A DNA stretch of 36,240 nucleotides from Verrucomicrobiota bacterium (GTDB lineage Bacteria; Verrucomicrobiota; Verrucomicrobiia; Opitutales; JAKPNF01): the NCBI GenBank assembly GCA_029548565.1, contig JAKPNF010000055.1, positions 1-36,240 of the forward strand, in the 5' to 3' direction. A program made the position numbers and the translations under genes. Below are positions 31,939 to 36,240 of this stretch, one piece after another. The notes beneath the pieces are model-generated. The model was not told where the DNA came from, searched no databases, and saw nothing but the letters and a program-made list of their open reading frames with translations. Positions within the stretch are counted from its first letter, which is position 1; every line of letters starts with the position of its first letter.

Positions 31939-32717
31939 AAGTCACCTCCCATGAGCGTGAGCGCCAGAAACATTCCCATCGCCGAGGACAGGATCAGCAA
32001 GACCGCCATCGTCCCGCGGCTTAGCCCCGTGTTCACGTAGCCTTTGACAATGTCGGAAACGGTGTTGATGAGCGGGTAGCCGGGGATCAGCAGCAGGACG
32101 CTGGCGGCCACCGCGATGCCCGGGGTTTTTACAAACGGCAAAAAGCGCCCGCCCAAAACCGCGATGCTTGTGGCGGCAAAGGCCGTCACGAAAAAAGTAA
32201 GCAGCGGGTTGAAATGAAAGCGCGCCACAAACAGCCGCAGCCCCATCGCTATCGCAGCGGCGGCGACCGTCCAGAAACAAGTGCCCCAATCCGCGCCCAT
32301 CAGCCGCGCGAAACTGCCGCAGGCAAGCCCCACCATCACGGCCACCAGCACGCGCGGATAACGCGAGGGGGAAATGGTCTCCAGCGCCCGCAGCACCGCG
32401 TCGGGCTGTGTGCCCTTGTTTTTCTCGGCCTTTAGCACAATGCGCTGCACCTGGCTGACCGTGTCCATGTTGATGCCGCGGTCTTTGAGGCGGCGCAAAT
32501 CGCTCACGCGCTCTTGCCGCGCGCACAGGGTGACGGCCAGAAAATTCGCCGTCAGCCCCACATGCACCTGCTCGGCGCCCAGCGCGCGGCCTAGGCGCAC
32601 CGTGAGGTTTTCCACCAGCGCGCTTTCCGCGCCGTGCTGCATGAGCATCTGCCCCGCCTTCATGCACGCCTGTAACAGCGGCTGCGGCGCGCATGGATTT
32701 TCATCTGAAGTTTTCAT
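31929..32717 (-). CDS. YjjP-like (ThrE/DUF1212) exporter subunit
   Basis: 262 aa from ATG 32717 (a GTG three codons upstream is an alternative). The soluble N-terminal domain holds the family block LMQHGAESALVENLTVRLGRALG and a regulatory-like VSQVQRIVLKAEKNKG. Hydrophobic segments follow: VLVAVMVGLACGSFARL, CFWTVAAAAIAMGLRLFV, PLLTFFVTAFAATSIAVL, AVAASVLLLIPGYPLI and MAVLLILSSAMGMFLAL. The LLLIPGYPLINTVSD motif is typical of ThrE. It is the partner of the YjjB-like protein and probably forms one exporter for small dicarboxylates or hydroxy amino acids. It starts 27 nt after the dcd stop on the same strand. Confidence 0.86.
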   Translation of the reverse strand: MKTSDENPCAPQPLLQACMKAGQMLMQHGAESALVENLTVRLGRALGAEQVHVGLTANFLAVTLCARQERVSDLRRLKDRGINMDTVSQVQRIVLKAEKNKGTQPDAVLRALETISPSRYPRVLVAVMVGLACGSFARLMGADWGTCFWTVAAAAIAMGLRLFVARFHFNPLLTFFVTAFAATSIAVLGGRFLPFVKTPGIAVAASVLLLIPGYPLINTVSDIVKGYVNTGLSRGTMAVLLILSSAMGMFLALTLMGGDLWK

Positions 32718-32744
32718 AAAACACACTCGTGTTTAAACAAAATA

Positions 32745-33326
32745 CTACACTTTCGCCGCGACAATGCGCTGGGTTTGTCCCTGATATTTGCCTTTGCGCT
32801 TGCTGTAGCAAGTTTCGCAGGGTTCGCCGCGAAAGAAAAGCATTTGGACGATGCCCTCGTTGGCGTACAGTCGGCAGTCGGCGGCGCTGGCGTTGGAGAA
32901 TTCGAGGGTCAGGTGGCCCGCCCAGCCCGCCTCGGCGGGTGTCAGGTTCGCGATGATGCCGCAGCGCGCGTAGGTGCTTTTGCCCACGCAGATCGCGGAA
33001 ATGTCGTCGGGCAGTTTGAGGCGCTCGATGGCCACGCCCAGCCCGTAGCTGCGCCCGGGCAGGATGAAAAATTGTCCGCTTTCGTCCGCGTGCAGCTTGG
33101 CGGTTTCCAAATTGCCCGCGTAAAAATTTTTGGGATCGACCACCTTGCCCGGCACATGGCGAAAAACCTTGAATTCTTTGGCCGACAGGCGCAGGTCGTA
33201 CCCGTAGCTGGAAAGCCCGTAGGAAAGCACGGGCGTTTCCTCGACGCGGCGCACGAGTTTTGGTTCAAAGGGGGTGATAAGCCCCTGCTTGGCCAGTTTT
33301 TTAATTTCAGAATCGTTGAGTAACAT
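32745..33326 (-). CDS. dcd: dCTP deaminase
   Basis: 193 aa. It converts dCTP to dUTP, the precursor of dUMP and thymidylate; some members also hydrolyse dUTP. The N-terminal MLLNDSEIKKL and SSYGYDLRLS blocks are typical. The active-site block GKSTYARCGI (115-124) carries S117 and R121, matching S111/R115 of the E. coli enzyme, and E142 in LTLEFSN matches the catalytic glutamate. The C-terminus KYQGQTQRIV corresponds to the Q-rich nucleotide-gripping tail. It lies behind nrdG with a 31-nt gap, so deaminase and reductase are probably coexpressed. Confidence 0.94.
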   Translation of the reverse strand: MLLNDSEIKKLAKQGLITPFEPKLVRRVEETPVLSYGLSSYGYDLRLSAKEFKVFRHVPGKVVDPKNFYAGNLETAKLHADESGQFFILPGRSYGLGVAIERLKLPDDISAICVGKSTYARCGIIANLTPAEAGWAGHLTLEFSNASAADCRLYANEGIVQMLFFRGEPCETCYSKRKGKYQGQTQRIVAAKV

Positions 33327-33357
33327 TTTTTAAATGGGTGAATGGTTTATGTTTTTT

Positions 33358-33957
33358 TCATGCCAGCGCGTTGAGCGACTGCTGCAGCGTGGGCGGCGCG
33401 CCCAGTTCGGCGAGCTGGCGGTTGATCGTTTCGATGTCGTCTTTGCTCAGCAGCGCGGGGTCGACGGTAGTGCGCAGTTGGTAGGGTTTGTTCGAGGCCA
33501 ACAATTGTTTTAAAGAACTTAATGCAGCCTCGCTGGCGCCCGCTTTGCCCGCGATGAAATCGTAGGCGTTACCGAAGGGGGCTTTGATGTCAAAACCCAC
33601 CCAGTCGGCCAGCTCCAGCGCCTGCGAAAAGCGCTCGGGAATCATCCCCGCGCTATGCAGGCCGATCGCGTAGCCGAGCGCCTTGGCTTCACGCATCGCC
33701 GCAGGCAATGTCGCCTGTGCCGTCGGCTCGCCGCCGCTGAAGACGACCGCCGAAAGCAGGCCCGCGCGTTTTTGTAAAAAGGCAAAGACGCTTTCCCACA
33801 GAATTTCCCCATTGCCGAACGCTTGCAAGTCGGCGTTGTGGCAGTAGGGGCATTTCCACAAACAGCCGCGACAAAAGACGACCGCGGAGAGTTTTCCCGG
33901 GTAATCGATCGTCGTGAACGGGGTGAACCCGCTGATGCTCAGCGCCTGCGCGTCCAT
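33358..33957 (-). CDS. nrdG: Anaerobic ribonucleotide reductase-activating radical SAM protein
   Basis: 199 aa from ATG 33957. The frame is open further upstream inside nrdD, but this start has GAGG 10 nt before it and begins the family sequence. It uses S-adenosylmethionine and a [4Fe-4S] cluster to install the glycyl radical on NrdD. The cluster motif CLWKCPYC (C32, C36, C39) is intact, followed by VVFSGGEPTAQ, the SAM-binding GGE stretch, and GYAIGLHSAG. The WVGFDIKAPFG block is typical of the longer NrdG2-type activases rather than the ~155-aa E. coli form. It sits 29 nt behind nrdD. Confidence 0.93.
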   Translation of the reverse strand: MDAQALSISGFTPFTTIDYPGKLSAVVFCRGCLWKCPYCHNADLQAFGNGEILWESVFAFLQKRAGLLSAVVFSGGEPTAQATLPAAMREAKALGYAIGLHSAGMIPERFSQALELADWVGFDIKAPFGNAYDFIAGKAGASEAALSSLKQLLASNKPYQLRTTVDPALLSKDDIETINRQLAELGAPPTLQQSLNALA

Positions 33958-33996
33958 AAAAAAAACGCCTCGGTGCGCGGCGGTTTTTACACCGCC
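33958..33996 (-). promoter_or_regulatory. Intercistronic hairpins and T8 run between nrdD and nrdG
   Basis: On the minus strand GGCGGT (33991-33996) pairs with ACCGCC (33979-33984) around a loop that contains the nrdD stop codon. Alternatively, CGCC (33979-33982) pairs with GGCG (33966-33969) directly before T8 (33958-33965), a terminator-like shape that ends at the nrdG ATG. The two foldings are mutually exclusive, which could tune the nrdG:nrdD ratio. The stems are short, so the effect may be modest. Confidence 0.4.
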
Positions 33997-36240
33997 TGCG
34001 CTTTTGCTTTTTGCTTGGGCAAGTCGTGAACCGCCTGCGCACTTGGCTCCACAAAGGCTTTGCGCTCGGCGTATTCGCTGCGCTTGCCCGTGTTGAACTG
34101 GTCGACGGGGCGGTGGTAGCCCATCACGCGCGTCCACACCTCGCAGCGGGTGCGCTCGTCTTCGGGAACCTCGGTGTTGTCGTCGAGTTTCAGCCGCGCG
34201 CGCGCCTGCGCGTCGCACTTGGGGCAGTAGCGCTGCTCGCCGTTCAAGTACCCGTGCTCGGCGCACACCGAGAACGTCGGCGTGATCGTCACGTACGGGA
34301 TTTTAAAACGCGTGAGCACCGCGCGCACCATCTCCTTGCAAGCCTGCGAGGAGGATATGCGCTCGCCCATGTACAGGTGAACGACCGTGCCGCCCGTGTA
34401 CTGTTGTTGGAAAATTTCCTGATGCTCCAAAACGGCAAACGGGTCGGCGCTGTAGCCCACCGGCAACTGCGAGGAGTTCGTGTAATACGGGGCATCCGGC
34501 GTGCCCGCCTGGATGATTTCCGGGTAGCGCTTTTTGTCCTCGCGGGCGAAGCGGTACGTCGCGCCCTCGGCGGGGGAGGCTTCGAGATTGTAGAGGTGGC
34601 CCGTTTCCTGCTGGAACTGCGTCATGCGCTCGCGGATGTGGCGCAGGATGCGCAGCGCGAGAGCGGCGCCCGCCTCGGTATCGATGCTTTCCTTGCCGTA
34701 GAAGAAATTTTCCACGCATTCGGCCACGCCGTTGACGCCGATCGTCGAGAAGTGGTTGCGCAGCGTGCCCAGATAACGCTTGGTGTAGGGGAATAGCCCG
34801 CCGTCGATCAGCCGCTGCACGAACTTGCGCTTGAGCTCCAAACTGGTCTTGGCCAGCTCCATGAGCGTGTCGAGCCGCTGCAAGAGCGCCTGCTCGCTGC
34901 CCGCGAAGCGATAGCCCAGCCGCGCGCAGTTGACCGTGACAACCCCGATCGAACCCGTCTGCTCCGCGGAGCCGAACAGCCCGTTGCCGCGCTTCAAGAG
35001 CTCGCGCAAATCGAGCTGCAATCGGCAGCACATCGAGCGGATGTCGTGCGGGTTCAAGTCGGAATTGATAAAATTCTGGAAGTAGGGCAGGCCGTACTTT
35101 GCCGTCATCTCAAAGAGCTGCTCGCAGTTGGGGTGGTCCCATTGGAAGTCCTTTGTGATGTTGTAGGTCGGTATCGGAAAAGTGAATACACGGCCCGCCT
35201 CGTCCCCGCCCATCATCACCTCGATGTAGGCGCGGTTGATCATGTCCATTTCTTCCTGCAATTCGCCGTAGGCAAAGGGCATTTCCTGCCCGCCGATCAC
35301 GGGCTTTTCGTTTTTCAAATCCTCCGGGCAAGTCCAGTCGAAGGTGAGGTTGGTAAAGGGCGTCTGCGTGCCCCAGCGGCTCGGGACGTTCAGGTTGAAA
35401 ATGAACTCCTGCATCGACTGGCGCACCTGCTCGTAGGAAAGCCCGTCGCGGCGCACGAAGGGCGCCAGATAAGTGTCCACCGAGCTGAACGCCTGCGCGC
35501 CCGCCCACTCGTTTTGCAGGGTGCCCAAAAAGTTGACCATCTGCCCGAGGGCCGTGCGCAGGTGTTTGGGCGGCGCGGCCTCGATCTTGCGGGCGACCCC
35601 GTTGTAACCCTCGCGCAGCAGCGTGCGCAGCGACCAGCCCGCGCAGTAGCCCGAGAGCATGTCCAAGTCATGGATATGGAAATCGCCCTCGCGGTGCGCT
35701 TGCCCCACTTCCGGCGGATAGACGTGGCTGAGCCAGTAGTTCGCCGTGATTTTTCCGGAGCTGTTTAAAATCAGCCCGCCGAGCGAGTAGCCCTGGTTGG
35801 CGTTGGCGTTGACGCGCCAGTCGAGTTTTTCGATGTACTCCTCGATGCTCGAGGACACCTCGACGAAGGTGCGCTTGCCCTCGCGCATGACGCGGTGCTG
35901 CTCGCGGTACAAGATGTAGGCGCGCGCGGTGCGCACGTGGCCGGAGCGCATCAGCAACGTTTCCACGGCGTCCTGCACGTCCTCGATCGAAAAAATGTTT
36001 CCCTTCTCCAGACGCAACTGCGCCTCGGCACAGGCGCTCAGGGCCTGGGCGCGCGGCAGGGCGAACTCGCCCGTGGCTTGCGCGGCCTTGAAGATCGCGG
36101 AGGTGATGCGGTTAAGGTCGAAGGGGATGAACGCGCCGTCGCGGTCGATCACCTGGCAGGGGGGCACGGGCAGATTTTCGATCAGCTCGGGCTGCGCGCC
36201 GTTTGCGTCGGGCGCGGTTAGGGGCGCGGGCAGGGGAACC
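33987..36240 (-). CDS. nrdD: Anaerobic (class III) ribonucleoside-triphosphate reductase, 5' end may lie outside
   Basis: At least 726 aa if the GTG at 36167 is the start. The frame stays open to the right window edge (Pro/Ala-rich residues before VPPCQVIDRDG), so the true start may lie outside. It reduces NTPs to dNTPs under anoxia. An N-terminal ATP-cone (VIDRDGAFIPFDLNRITSAI to ARAYILYREQHR) is the allosteric site. The thiyl-radical Cys is in GYCAGWSLRTLL (about C175). C-terminal zinc-site cysteines are in VCAEHGYL and RYCPKC. The glycyl radical site is RVMGYH (about G682). All expected catalytic features are present. It heads the operon with nrdG, dcd and the exporter pair. Confidence 0.95.
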   Translation of the reverse strand, partial: VPLPAPLTAPDANGAQPELIENLPVPPCQVIDRDGAFIPFDLNRITSAIFKAAQATGEFALPRAQALSACAEAQLRLEKGNIFSIEDVQDAVETLLMRSGHVRTARAYILYREQHRVMREGKRTFVEVSSSIEEYIEKLDWRVNANANQGYSLGGLILNSSGKITANYWLSHVYPPEVGQAHREGDFHIHDLDMLSGYCAGWSLRTLLREGYNGVARKIEAAPPKHLRTALGQMVNFLGTLQNEWAGAQAFSSVDTYLAPFVRRDGLSYEQVRQSMQEFIFNLNVPSRWGTQTPFTNLTFDWTCPEDLKNEKPVIGGQEMPFAYGELQEEMDMINRAYIEVMMGGDEAGRVFTFPIPTYNITKDFQWDHPNCEQLFEMTAKYGLPYFQNFINSDLNPHDIRSMCCRLQLDLRELLKRGNGLFGSAEQTGSIGVVTVNCARLGYRFAGSEQALLQRLDTLMELAKTSLELKRKFVQRLIDGGLFPYTKRYLGTLRNHFSTIGVNGVAECVENFFYGKESIDTEAGAALALRILRHIRERMTQFQQETGHLYNLEASPAEGATYRFAREDKKRYPEIIQAGTPDAPYYTNSSQLPVGYSADPFAVLEHQEIFQQQYTGGTVVHLYMGERISSSQACKEMVRAVLTRFKIPYVTITPTFSVCAEHGYLNGEQRYCPKCDAQARARLKLDDNTEVPEDERTRCEVWTRVMGYHRPVDQFNTGKRSEYAERKAFVEPSAQAVHDLPKQKAKAQAV

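Noticed and set aside
33958-34266. Upstream extension of the nrdG frame into nrdD
   Set aside because: The added 103 residues overlap nrdD, are Arg-rich and lie before the family start. The ATG at 33957 has a well-spaced GAGG.

Overview
The window looks like chromosomal DNA from a Gram-negative, anaerobic or facultatively anaerobic member of the Verrucomicrobiota, probably Opitutales/Opitutaceae. This is inferred from four things: a very long GspK-like protein resembling 'Verru_Chthon cassette protein A', a PEP-CTERM surface protein, a SMUG1-type uracil-DNA glycosylase, and an oxygen-sensitive class III ribonucleotide reductase. No database search was run, so the taxonomic call and all family names come from reading motifs.

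Layout. Positions 49-6989 (minus strand) form a compact operon, parA - rnc - mfd - surA-like - lpxR-like. Two of its junctions are ATGA overlaps. It combines chromosome segregation, RNA processing, transcription-coupled repair, outer-membrane protein folding and lipid A trimming. A tRNA-Cys and a SMUG1-type glycosylase follow on the plus strand, then tRNA-Thr(TGT) and radC on the minus strand. Positions 9519-14078 (plus) carry a two-gene unit: the 1266-aa pseudopilin-like protein and a small exported partner. Positions 14175-15663 hold three minus-strand tRNA genes, Ser(TGA), Ser(GCT) and Thr(CGT). Around both tRNA-Ser genes lie direct and inverted fragments of their own 3' ends, and a lipoprotein-type acetolactate decarboxylase lies between them.

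Positions 15853-20689 hold a GlmU-like beta-helix protein, a PEP-CTERM protein, a SanA-like membrane protein and a large EF-hand membrane protein of unknown function. Positions 20764-21241 are a striking compound inverted repeat: two ~125-bp arms, each built from a 19-20 bp perfect hairpin plus a second small hairpin. They enclose what looks like the 3' tail of a lost PEP-CTERM gene and its terminator. Related hairpins recur at 28100 (just after rpsA) and, as a half copy, at 29081. Next come a GtrB-like glycosyltransferase with a short type IV pilin-like protein, ribonuclease Y, an inositol monophosphatase family enzyme, a GH26-type secreted hydrolase, ribosomal protein S1, an AsmA-like membrane-anchored protein, a GHL10-like secreted hydrolase and a DoxX protein.

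The right end (31468-36240, minus) reads as one transcription unit: nrdD - nrdG - dcd - yjjP-like - yjjB-like. It makes deoxynucleotides without oxygen, feeds dUTP to thymidylate synthesis, and ends with a two-part small-acid or amino-acid exporter. The nrdD frame is still open at the right window edge. The most unusual content is the repeat architecture (20764-21241 and the tRNA-Ser fragments), the EF-hand membrane protein and the stand-alone Verru_Chthon A-like pair. No CRISPR array, transposase, integrase or rRNA gene was seen.
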